Assembly: GCF_040869045.1 (NCBI RefSeq)
Contig: NC_090321.1
Coordinates: 180,763,596-180,827,595 of the forward strand
Direction: 5' to 3'
DNA: 64,000 nt
Origin: Eurosta solidaginis
Lineage: Eukaryota > Arthropoda > Insecta > Diptera > Tephritidae
The position numbers and the translations under genes were made by a program. The notes under the pieces were generated by a model. The model did no database searches. It was not told where the DNA came from and was given only the letters and a program-made list of their open reading frames with translations. Below are positions 1 through 12,500 of the stretch, piece by piece (position 1 is the first letter of the stretch; the number at the start of each line of letters is the position of its first letter).

Positions 1-1000
1 TTGCTGATTTTCCTCTCTCTGTGTTTCTTGCTATGCTGATTGCTTCACAGTAAGCGTAGGATAACAGTGACATTGACTGTGAAAGGTTAACCTATTCATT
101 AGTGAGTTCAGAAACGCAATATGGTAATCACTGGTCTAGATACGAAACATGCCATAATAGGTACTGTAAATGAGAAACTTCCTATTTTTAGCGATTGCAC
201 AGATTTTGCTAACATGTCGAAGATCGCGAAGTCAAATTTTAAATGTAAGGGGTATATAGCAGAAACGTTTAAAACTTTTCATAAGGAATTACAATCTGCG
301 TTGCAAGAATTACGCGCCCCTCTTCATTGAACCTAGCATTTTAAATCACTAGGATCTATTTCTAACTAACTTGTTTTCCTAAGTTTATTAGCTTAATATT
401 TCATGTTCACTCAAGACCACTAATACAAGAAAAGGGTGCGAAGAGACTGAAAGTGGACATTTAATTTATACTAGCAGTGGCCATGACTTTTATCCGTGAC
501 TGACTAAAATGTGAAATAAGAACAATATGATCGTAGTTCACATTCACTTTTCCTTATATTATTGAGATAGCCATAATCACAGTTCCCAAAGCAAAACAAT
601 CAGCTGCGAAAATAAGTTTCAATAAATCCTTGAACTGTGCTGCTATCTACTCTTAGATGTCACCGCAAACTACTATATAAGCCGCTATACAAACGTCTGC
701 ACTATCAGTTTGATATGACATCCAGCAGTAGATAGAAGCTGCTAGCGAGGGCGTTTCCTTAGCCACCTATATAGCAGTTTACTATAATTTATAAAAGACA
801 GCGCTAGCAAAGACACACATCACCCATATTTGCGCATCAAGTGATGCTGCGATACAATGATATGATATCACATTCATGTTTAAGCGCCTCAACTAAACTT
901 GCCGATTAGTACGTTTTTGTGAGAGAAGATAAATAGACCTGTGCGGCCTCTGGCGACTTTGCAAACCTAACCCTACAGGTTACTTCAATATCGCGTACGA
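1..1000. other. DNA downstream of the NKAIN stop codon; probable 3' UTR in part
   Basis: No gene recognised. The NKAIN stop (TGA, complement of 1001-1003) borders this stretch, so the adjoining part should be its 3' UTR on the minus strand. A possible minus-strand AATAAA poly(A) signal is the complement of tttatt near 384-389. A 69-codon plus-strand frame at 121-330 has no recognisable domain and is probably chance. Confidence 0.4.
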
Positions 1001-3510
1001 TCATTTACTACCGCTCGCACCATACACCAAACTACCGCGTATCACACCTTCACCACCAGACATCGAATTACAGTAGGAACGTGGACGCGCACGACCGGCA
1101 GTATCACGTCGACAGCTACGCCGATTTACATGTGGCGCCGCTTCGGCATTTATAGGCGTCTTTTGTGATTTTGCCTCACCACTTTTATCAAAGCGTCGCA
1201 CCGATCCGTTATTGGCCGATGATGACGAGGTGACCGAGGCTAATCGATCATAACTTTTGGCGCGTACAAGGCTGAAGCCCGCATCTACTATATAACCTGG
1301 CGGCGCATCACGCACTTGATCACAAAAATTGGCTGACGTATTTACTTGATGCGTCGCCGGTTGCGCTGTCTGTTGGTTATTATTAACATTACTATGCGAT
1401 TGTTGTTGTTGCTGCTGCTGTTGACGCTGGCGCCGCGCAATACGCGAAGCTATTGGTGAACGTGGTATGTATTGTGTAGGCATGGCATATTTTTCGGTCA
1501 CCTCAGGTGAGAGATCTGGATAGGGCGCATGGCCGGAGCGTGGTTGGAATATGTGAGGACGTGGCGCTGGAGGTGGCGGCGGTGTAACCTCTGAAGGAGA
1601 AATGGGTGTATTGAATGAATATGGTGGTATTGTAGGTAATGGAATGTTTGTCGGCCGTGGCGGTTGCTTGGCGGATGGACTCATGTGTTGATATGTTGCC
1701 GGCGGCGATGTATGCGTGGGCACCGGCGGTGGCACTGGAATGGGTTTATTATATGCCGGATGGAATGGAAGGCCGTTCTGTTGATAAAGAAAGCGATTGG
1801 CAGGATTCAATAGTTGCTGTGGTTGTGACTGCGCTTGCGCATGTTGCTGCCTTTGCTGTTGCGTCATCTGCGCTGGTAGCAGCGGTTGGTAATTGTAGGC
1901 GGGTTGCAGTATGGCGCCACGCTCTAAAAGTATTTCACCGCTCTCGCGTGGCGGAGGAGTAAGTGGTGGTGGTGGCGCTATCTGTGAAATACTGCGTGCA
2001 AAATGCGGCAGTGCATTGTTGTTATTATTCAATGTATTGGGACTAGTGGTGTTGTTGTTGTTGGGCGACATCTGTGCTCCAGCAAATGAATTTAAAGATA
2101 CATAGGAAGGATTATTATTTTGTCCGACAAAGAGCGCGCCAGGCGTTGGCTTCTGGAAGGGCACATAAGTAATGCCATCATCGGTTTTGAAATTTTGCAG
2201 TGAAAAGTTATCATCCTCAAAACCTTCTTCGAGATTGCGTGACAAACGCTCATTGGACATTTGTGTATACTTAATATCGGGTCGGTGTACATTGGTCATG
2301 GAGCCACCATTACCGACGGCGACGGCATTGCCATTAAGATTAACAGCGCTGCCATTATTAATGAAGCTACTATAACTCGTTGATTTGGGTGGTTTGGGTT
2401 TGGCGTGTATGCGTGCGAAGTGACCACCACCAACGCCGCTGCCTATACTACCGTTATTATTATTATTGTTATTCACATAGTTAGTATGATTATTTGACTT
2501 GTTGTTGGTTTTATTGTTGCCACTGTTATTGCTGAAATTATTGTTTATGCTACTACTCAAACTGAACTGGCTATTGCTGAGCGGACTGAGCGTCGCTTGT
2601 GACGAAGCGGACGTCAAGCCTCGAGTGCCTACACCATGACACCCACCACCACCAACACTAAAACTTCCCGTACCCATAAGACCCGCCTGCCCAATGCCGC
2701 GCACGCTTTGTGATAAATTTAAATTAGAATTTTGTAGCGAGGCGTAAGAAAGCGACGAAGTTGTATTGTCGCCACGCGATGATGAATTTGGCGTGCCAAC
2801 AAATTGTTGTTGTTGCTGCTGATATGTTATACCATTTGCTCTAAACTGTCGGCGGTTACTATTCGTATATAGCTGATCTGCTTTGGCGGTGCTATCGTCA
2901 TAGTAATGCTGTTGGGCTGCATGCGCCGCCGCTGCGCTATGAGTTTGTGGCAGCGATTGTTGACGTTGCAACAAATCTGTCACCAAAATGGTATTACTCG
3001 TCGATGAGCTTATCTTATTGCTACTTTTTGGACTGTAGAGTATACGTGTTAGCGTACTTGTTTTACTTGAGTTGAATGTGTTGCTGTTGCCATCGAAGCC
3101 ACCGCCGCCGCCACGTGACTTTTTAAATGCGCCACTACCAACACCAACACCGCTTTGGCTATTGCTACGACTGCGACTATTGCTTTGACTTTGACTATGA
3201 CTATGGTTGTGACTGTTGTTGTTGCTGATGCTGTTTGTGTGTATTAGAAATGTGTTACTGTTAAAATTATTATTTGTTTGCTGTTGATGAAATTGTTGCT
3301 GCAGTTGCTGTTGTTGCTGCATATGAATTTGGTGGTGGTTGTTATTGTAACTATTATTAAGTGCTTGGTGATGGTTATTTTGATTTTGATGTTTATTTGA
3401 GAGCAATGTAGCGCTAGCGCTTGCCGAGGTCGGTATGCTGCTGTAGCTCACGTACATTGGATGGACCACCGTGTGCTGGGGACTCTTGGCGTCGCCATTC
3501 ACGAAATCGA
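1001..3510 (-). CDS. NKAIN: NKAIN exon 6 (conserved end of core plus long disordered cytoplasmic tail)
   Basis: The acceptor (ggtttacag) lies above 3510; the exon runs to the TGA at 1001-1003. The first residues, (F)-D-F-V-N-G-D then P-M-Y-V-S-Y-S, match the C-terminus of vertebrate NKAINs (F-D-F-I-G-G, P-M-Y-M-S). There follow about 800 residues of low complexity: His/Gln and Asn runs, a Ser/Arg stretch, Gly-rich and Pro-rich blocks (P-P-P-L-T-P-P-P-R), an eight-residue Gln run, and late blocks that look less random ([14 protein letters not shown] and R-A-K-S-Y-D-R-L). Pro-rich and P-P-G-Y segments could bind SH3 or WW domains; that is inference. The opposite strand shows several shorter open frames caused by codon bias. 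Confidence 0.85.
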
Positions 3511-6500
3511 CTGTAAACCAAAGAATTTAAATTGTTGTAGTTCGGCTTGATTGCTGACAAGTGATTTTTATTTATTTTTTGTTTAACATTAATTATCTTA
3601 GTTATGGTTAATTTTAATATTTTTATAATTTTTGTCTTTAATTATTAGCTGAAATTTCCAATAATTCTTTCGTTTAAATTTTGAAGAAAAAAAAACTTAC
3701 AAAATTTTGTTTTTTATTTGTGGGCTTGCACAAAAAAAAAAAATATAAAAGAAATTATAATTAAAAAGTTTGATGATTTTTGGTTTAATTGTGTGACATT
3801 TTTTTTCTTTTCATTTTTTATTTGAAATATTTCTTTTGTTTTTTTGTGAATATGTAATGTTTATGTTTGTTGTGAATAGGTAATGTGTTAGATATATGTA
3901 TATAACTAAGTTGACTATTTAATGATATTTATATGTATATGATATAGTAAATATGTAGATACATGTGAGTTTGGCATAAGGAACATTCAATACATACAAC
4001 ATATATATGTACATACAAACATTACAAAAATACACGCATACAATTAAAAAATGTATGATTTGAATGTACAATGACATTTTTTTCTTTTTTTTATGAATGT
4101 GAGATCGATGAAAAACAATTAACACAACACAAACATTTTTTTACAAAAACAAACAGTACTTGCAGTATGGTTTGCCAAGGAGAGATTGGCCTGTTTTAGA
4201 TTGATAATAATAATAATCTCTGAGAAACTCAAAGACAAATTTGAGTGAAGGGTTAATGCAGTCAAAAAATACCATCTATTTTTGTGTGTATTAGTTTAAA
4301 AAAAGCTTAAAAACTTTATAAAATTAAACAACTTTTTCAGCAAAAAGAGAAGCTGAAGGGACTTTGGAGACTTAAAATATTTGAGTGCAACTTACTCTCT
4401 GGATACATTTTTATACTCAGTTGAGCAGAGCTCACAGAGTATATTAAGTTTGATTGGATAACGGTTGGTTGTACATATATAAAGGAATCGAGATAGATAT
4501 AGACTTCCATATATCAAAATAATCAGGATCCAGAAAAAATTTGATTGAGCCATGTCCGTCCGTCCGTCCGTCCGTCCGTCCGTCCGTCCGACCGTCCGTC
4601 CGTTAACACGATAACTTGAGTAAATTTTGAGGTATCTTGATGAAATTTGGTATGTAGGTTCCTGAGCACTCATCTCAGATCGCTATTTAAAATGAACGAT
4701 ATCGGACTATAACCACGCCCACTTTTTCGATATCGAAAATTTCGAAAAACCGAAAAAATGCGATAATTCATTGCCAAAGGCGGTTAAAGCGATGAAACTT
4801 GGTAGATGGGTTGACGTTATGACGCAGAATAGAAAATTAGTAAGATTTTGGACAATGGGCGTGGCACCGCCCACTTTTACAAGAAGGTAATTTAAAAGTT
4901 TTGCAAGCTGTAATTTGGCAGTCGTTGAAGATATCATGATGAAATTTGGCAGGAACGTTACTACTATTACTATATATGTGCTAAACAAAAATTAGCAAAA
5001 TTGGATGAAGAACACGCCCACTTTTTCCCTCACTAGGGTAGGCACCTTGTCGTTGGTGTGAGGGCTTAGCCGAACTCCATAGCGCCCGACTATGAGGCGG
5101 AGCTGTTTAGGACTGACATCTACGCCGTTTCGCCTCATAGGAGGGCGGCGGGATGTCGGTGACCAAGAACTGCCAACCCCTAATCCAGGGTGTTATGCGG
5201 ACCGTGCCTATTGGACGATTTGCAGCCAGGGGATAAATTCGGCTGTATTCGAACGGAGCCTTCCCGATACCGGGCCATCTCGGGAAGTATTTATGGCCTT
5301 ACCGCAGTAAGGGGCGCTGCTGTGGCGGACGGTTCTTTCCCCGTATATAATACTGGACCGCTGAGCCCGCCTTGTCGGGCAGGTGGTCGTACGACCAAGA
5401 TGAACAACTCATTACCTGAACGTAATAAGGAGGATGTAAAGAGGAGGACTGAGTCGCAATCCAGGGACGACAAATACGAATTAAGCGATGCGTCGGACTC
5501 GGGGAGCGAGAGTAGTGCTGATTCAATGAACTCCGTGTTGGAGAAGCACACAAATGAAAACGGAGTAGAAGAGTGGAGAAGGGTACGGAGCAGAGGAAGT
5601 AAAAGAGCTCTCTCGCAGTACCGTGCAGAACTAAGAATTGTACAACGCTTGGGAGCAGTGGTCGACCCAACAGAAGTGGAGATCGAGCGCTTGGAATGGG
5701 CCGATGAAGCGGTAGAAGTAGGTCGAAGGCAGTTCAAAAGGTTTGCTGCGAGAAACCCTCGGTTCTGCAACCGGTACGAGGAGGAAGAAGCGTCGAATGG
5801 CAGAATGAAGAGGCAACGTTCGGCAGAAGGCGACAAGCCTGCTTTCAAGAGGCAGAAAGGACCCAGTCCTAGAGCCGCGAGGCAGGGCAGTCGCATAGAC
5901 AAGACAAGTAGGCCCAAAGCTGTAAGACAGATGGGTTCCAATAGCGAGGTAGCAACTACCTCGAAAGCTGCCAGTCAGAGGGAAGTTCCAACTACGGAAG
6001 TAGGAGATAAGCCAAAGGGAGATAACGCTAAGACTCCGGCTTTCTCGGAGGCGCTAAAGGGAGTTAACGCGAAGACTCCGGTGTTCTCGGAGGTTCCAAA
6101 GGGAGATAACACTAAGACTCCTGCTTTTCCCGAGAAGATGAGTGATGCGGCAAAGCAGTCACTGACTGTGGCGCTGGTTGATCGTAGCAGTCCGTTCGGA
6201 CAAATGACTACTGAAAGGTGAAGATCTGTGGAAAGGGAGCTTATTAGCTTAATGCTTAAGATGATGCGGGAACAACCAAGTAAGCCCCTTCCAACCGTTG
6301 ATTCGGGGGGATGGTATAATGGTGTGAAGATGATAGCGTGCGACAACATCGCGAGCTTGCGGTGGCTGGAGGAAGTCGTTCCAAACCTCCAAAGGCAAGG
6401 CACGAACGCGCGGTTTGAGGTGGTGGATAAAGCGCAAATCCCCACGGTACCAAAAGTTAAGGTATGGATACCATGCGTGATGAAGTCGGAGGATACACTG

Positions 6501-9500
6501 CGACTTCTGCAGAATCAGAATCCGAACATACAGACACAGGATTGGAAGGTACTTACTGTATCTCGGCCTACCGAGGATGGTCAGTTCTACATCTTCCAAA
6601 TAAACAAGCAGGCGGAGGATATTTTGTACACGCAGCTTGGCAAAATGTCCTTTGGCACTGGCAAAATTTACATGCGACTCAGGAAAAGAAGTCCCGAGGA
6701 TAAAAATCCTACCACGCTGGAAGTGGGCGAAGTCGAAAAGGACCTCAGAAGCCTAAGGGAAAAAAGACAGGTGGAGGTCCCCGACGTCACCACGAACGTG
6801 CTAGAAGAGGACCAAACGCTAAATGGTGCTGTGACTCGCACAGAGGAACACACGGCACAACATTCACGAGGGGCTGAAGGGCGCCTCGAATACTCTAAAC
6901 CAAAAGGGCAAGAGGAGGACGACGACGTCAAGACGAAGGTGCTGGAGGGGGACAAACAGCCCAATGGTGCTGCGAGTCCTACAGATAAACCTCCAACACA
7001 GTAAAGTGGCGTCGAGCGAACTCCTCCTAACCCTTGAGGAGGGTTCGTTTGACGTGGCGCTGATCCAGGAGCCGTGGCTCTCATCGGGAGGAAAGGTTTC
7101 TGGACTTAGCGCGCGCGGGTTTGGCGTTTACTACGCACAAACGGAAGGACGGGTGCGAGCTGTAGTAATGGTAAGGAAACAGCTGCATTCATATATGCTG
7201 CCTAATTACACCACCGAGGATCTCGTAGCGGTGGCCGTTGAGCAAAAGAATAAGCAGGCATTTATCCTGGCGTCCTGCTACATGGCCCATGCTGCGGAGG
7301 TTCCACCGATGGAGTGCAAAAGGCTAGTACAGGAGGAAGGGCGCAAAGGGCGGTTGGTCATAGGCGCAGATGCAAATGCGCACCACAATCCGTGGGGAGG
7401 AGCAGATACGAACGAGAGAGGCGAATCTCTATTTTGTTACATCCTGCAAACCAATTTGCAGATAGCCAACAGGGGAAATGTTCCTACATACATTGGTCCA
7501 ATATCCAGCAATGTTCTGGATATTACATTGAGCTCCGAGCGTGATATATCAAGGTATGATTGGATGGTTCTCGATAGACCATCCTTCTCCGACCATGCGT
7601 ATATAAGCTTCAGCATCCCACTAAAGAGGGTAGAGAAGGGAGGAACCTTTAGAAACCCTAGGGCAACGAATTGGACTAAATTCCAGAAACATGTAGAAAC
7701 GAAACTGGGACAACCCAAAGAGGTTGCTAATGTAGAGGAACTGGAGGAGTCGAATGAATTCCTAACAAGGACGCTTATGACTGCGTATAACAAAGCTTGC
7801 CCTCTAAGAAAATTCAGAGGAAAAGCAAAGCCGCCATGGTGGAGCAATGAGCTGAGTCTTCTAAGAAGACAGGTAAAAGAAATGTTTAAACTCGCAAAGA
7901 CCGCGGAAAGCGAAGCGTGTCGGGACGAGTACAGGGATCTACTGAGGATCTACAAGCGTGAAATTACCAGGGCGAAGAGAAACTCATGGAAAAGTTTCTG
8001 TACGGACATAGAGTGCTCCAGTGAAACAGCACGGTGGAAAAAAGTCCTAGCAAAGGGAAACATAGTCCAGGGACTAATAAAGAAAGAGAACGGGGTATGG
8101 TCACGTGATAGTGAGGAATCCCTTGAGGTTCTTCTCGATACACATTTCCCATCGGGAGACGGTTTAGAAGAACCAGCAGACATCACTCACACTTCGATCA
8201 CGGAGCTAGTGGTGCCGGGCTTGGTGACCGATACCAAGATCGAGTGGGCAGTGAAGACGTTTTCTAAGTTTAAATCGCCGGGCCCAGATGGTATATTCCC
8301 GGCCATGCTACAAGTCTCAAGTAGGGCGGTCGTGGAATGGCTTCAAATAATATTCGATGGGTACATAAGACTGAATCATGTACCGCACTCTTGGAGAACT
8401 GCTCGTGTAGCTTTTCTACCAAAGGCGGGGAAGATCGGTCACGTGTATCCCAAAGACTATAGACCCATTAGCTTAACATCATTTCTGCTCAAAACCTTTG
8501 AGAGGCTGATAGATGTGTACATAAAGTCCAACGTGGATGAAAAGCTGCTCTCCACAACACAGCATGCGTACACCAAAGGCAAGTCGGTAGACACCGCATT
8601 GCATAGGGTGGTAATAAGCATAGAGAAATCCCTGGAATATAAGGAGTATGCTCTAGGAGTCTTCTTGGACATTGCCGGGGCTTTCAATAATGTTGCAAAA
8701 TGGGCGATTATGGATGGTCTTAATTACATTAAAGTACATCCTGCCTTAATCAGATGGATCGGCTGCATGTTAAATTGCAGGAAGATTACATCACAATGGG
8801 GATTGTACGAGGCCACGAAATCAGTGGACAGGGGCACGCCGCAGGGAGGGGTGCTATCACCTCTGCTGTGGAGACTGGTCATCAACCAACTGCTCAGGCA
8901 ATTCGATGAGGGAGCCGTAAAACTTACGGCTTACGCAGATGACGTTGCAATTGTCATAAGTGGAAAATGCCTTCCAACGATTAGTTCTTTGATGGATCGG
9001 GCGCTTCGGGATATTCATACCTGGGCATCTAATGTCGGGCTGAAAGTCAATGCGGAGAAGACGGATATGGTCTTGTTTACAAAGAGGTACAAGGTCCCAA
9101 ATTGGACCAGGCCTAAGTTAGGAGCGGTGACCTTACAGGAGAAACCTTGCACAAAATATCTAGGAATCATCCTAGACAGTAAGCTGTCATGGAAGCTCAA
9201 CGTGGAGGAGAGGGTCAAGAAGGCCTCAACGGCACTCTATGCATGTAAAAGAATGCTGGGGTGTACGTGGGGCCTATCGCCCTCTCTTTCTCATTGGGTT
9301 TTTACAGCGATTGTAAGCCCTATTCTATACTATGGAGTTCTTGTTTGGTGGAAAGCCACACAAAAAACAACATACCTCAAAAAATTAGAGGGGGTATGCA
9401 GACTATCGATGCTTTGCATTACGGGAGCCCTGAAAACAACCCCGACGGCTGTACTGTATGCCATTCTGCACATTCCACCTGTAGACCTGGTAGCAAAGAA

Positions 9501-12500
9501 CAAAGCGTTAACGACCGCAACCAGGCTCGATGCTTCGGGGCAGCTTGAGCGCCGACCATATGGCCATAGTAGTATAGCGTCCTCAGTCACAAGACGAACA
9601 GACTACATGATTCCCTACCTGCACTTTGAGGGAGATCTTAAGGCCACAATAGAGGTGGACGGTTGGCGCAAGGGTGCGCAAATGGCGGACGAGGCGATAC
9701 ATGTGTACACCGATGGTTCCAAAATAGTGGAAGGAGTAGGGTCTGCGGTATACTGCGCTGATCTGGAATTAAGCAGATCCTACAGGCTGCCGGATTACTG
9801 TAGCGTTTTCCAAGCGGAAATATTAGCCGTAACCAAAGCAGTAGAAACCCTGGAAGAGAATAGCTTAAGCTGCAACCGTGTTAACTTTTATATTGACAGT
9901 CAAGCAGCAATTAAGGCAATAATCTCGCATAGCACAGCATCTAAATGCGTGTTAGAGTGTAAGCAGTCTCTGGAGAGAATCGGGACAGGGAGAAGCATAC
10001 ATCTATATTGGGTCCCAGGGCATATGGGAATAGATGGGAATGAAAAAGCGGACGAATTAGCTAAAAAGGGCGCATCCCTTGAAGCTTGCTCCGTAGACGT
10101 CCCAATTAGATTGGGCGAGATTAAGCGAAGGCGAGAGGTGCACATGATCGACCAAGCAGAAAAGGCGTGGGTTCAAGCGCGGGGCTGTAAAGTGTCGAAG
10201 ATTATGTGTAGGTCTTACAACCTTAGACTAACACAGTTGCTTCTATCATTAAAAAGAGAGGACTGTAGACTCATGACGGGTATTCTGACTGGACACTGCC
10301 TTCTGGCGTCACATGCCTTTAAATTAGGCTTGGTCAGTGATAGCAGGTGTAGGAAGTGCGGGTTGGAGGAGGAAACGATCGAGCACGTTCTGTGCTCGTG
10401 CCCTGCACTTGCCAGGCTAAGACTCCAGCTATTAGGAGTGATACAGCTGTCAGATCTAGAATCAGCAAGTGGCTTAAGTCCTAGGAAGCTTCTAGTATTT
10501 GCCAAGAGGACGGAGTTATTTTATAACATAGGTCCTGGTTTTTGATAGGGTTTTTCAGTTTGGTCGTTAAAACAAACTTCTGGTAACACTACGGACTCAA
10601 TCAGTCTATGTGAGGTCCTCATGGACCGGCCAGTTCAACCTACCTACCTACGCCCACTTTTTAAAAAAAATTTTTTTTAAATTCAAATTTTAACAAAAAA
10701 TTTAATATCTTTACTGTATATAAGTAAATTAAGTCAAAATTCAACTTCAGTAATGATGTGATGCAACAAAATACAAAAATAAAAGAAAATTTCAAAATGG
10801 GCGTGGCTCCGCCCATTTTCATTTAGTGTGTCTAGAATACTTTTAATGCCATAAGTCGAACAAAAATTTACCAATCCTTTTGAAATTTGGTAGGAGCATA
10901 GATTCTATGACGTTAACTGTTCTCTGTGAAAATGGGCGAAATCGGTGGAAGCCACGCCCAGTTTTTATACACAGTCCACTGTCTGTCCTTCCGCTCGGCC
11001 GTTAACACAATAACTTGAGCAAAAACCGATATATCTTTACTAAACTTAGCCCACGTACTTATCTGAACTCACTTTATCTTGGTATAAAAAATGGCCGAAA
11101 TCCGACCATAACCACGCCCACTTTATCGATATCGAAAATTACGAAAAATTAAAAAAATGCCATAATTCTATACCAAATACGAAAAAAGGGATGAAACATG
11201 GTAACTGGATTGGTTTATTGACGCAAAATATAACTTTGGAAAAAACTTTGTAAAATGGGTGTGACACCTACCATATTAAGTAGAAGAAAATGAAAAAGTT
11301 CTACAAGGCGAAATCAACAGCCCTTGGAATCTTGGCAGGAATACTGTTAGTGTTATTGAATATATAAATAAATTAGCAGTACCCGACAGATGATTTTCTG
11401 GATCACCTGATCCACATTTGGTCGATATCGCGAGAACGCCTTCACATATACATCTAAGGGCCACTCGCTTTGAAAACCCTCATCAATACCTTTAATTTGA
11501 TATCCATATCGTACAAACACATTCTAGAGTTAACCCTGGCCCATCCTAATGGCGATATCTCGAAAAGGCGTGCACCTATAGACCTAATGCCCACTCCCTC
11601 TTAAAATGCTCAGTAACACCTTTCGTTTGATACCCATATCGTAAAAACATTCTAGTCACCCCTGGCCCACCCTAATGGCGATATCTCGAAAAGGCGTCCA
11701 CCTATAGACCTAATGCCCACTCCCTCTTAAAATGCTCAGTAACACCTTTCGTTTGATACCCATATCGTACAAACATTCTAGAGTCACCCCTGGCCCACCC
11801 TAATGGCGATATCTCGAAAAGGCGTCCACCTATAGACCTAATGCCCACTCCCTCTTAAAATGCTCAGTAACACCTTTCGTTTGATACCCATATCGTACAA
11901 ACATTCTAGAGTCACCCTTGGTCAACCTTTATGGCGATATCTCGAAAAGGCGTCCACCTATAGAACTGAGGATTACTCCCTTTTAAAATACTCATTACCA
12001 CCTTTCATTTGATACCCATATCGTACAAACACATTCTAGAGTCACCCTGGCCCACCCTAATGGCGATATCTCGAAAAGACGCCCACCTATAGACCTAATG
12101 CCCACTTTCTCTTAAAATGCTCAGTAACACCTTTCGTTTGATACCCATATCGTACAAACATTCTAGAGTCACCCCTGGCCCACCCTAATGGCGATATCTC
12201 GAAAAGGCGTCCACCATACACCTAGTGCCCACTCCCTCTTAAAATGCTCAGTAACACCTTTCGTTTGATACCCATATCGTAAAAACATTCTAGAGTCACC
12301 CTTGGTCCACCTTTATGGCGATATCTCGAAAAGGCGTCCACCTATAGAACTAAGGATTGCTCCCTTTTAAAATACTCATTACCACCTTTCATTTGATACC
12401 CATATCGTACAAACACATTCCAGAGTCACCCCTGGCCCACCCTAATGGCGATATCTCGAAAAGGCGTCCACCTATGGACCTAATGCCCACTCCCTCTTAA

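Larger units (their letters stand above)
5027..10649 (+). mobile_element. LOA-clade non-LTR retrotransposon, essentially full length
   Basis: Flanked by a 13-bp direct repeat acgcccacttttt (5014-5026 and 10650-10662), so both ends are defined and the element is about 5.6 kb. Order: a 5' UTR of about 370 nt starting ccctcactaggg, ORF1 (5400-7004, one stop), ORF2 (6964-10545, open), a 3' UTR of about 100 nt, and a short tail of tacc/aacct repeats. The endonuclease, reverse transcriptase, RNase H and zinc-knuckle order, with ORF2 starting [10 protein letters not shown], fits the LOA clade. It inserted into the HINE-like element, so it is younger than that element. An intact 1193-codon ORF2 suggests recent activity. 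Confidence 0.88.

Noticed and set aside
121..330. 69-codon plus frame
   Set aside because: Balanced composition but no recognisable domain, promoter or splice context; kept only as a mention.
1639..1962. Plus-strand open frames opposite NKAIN exon 6
   Set aside because: Shadows of the codon-biased minus-strand coding exon.
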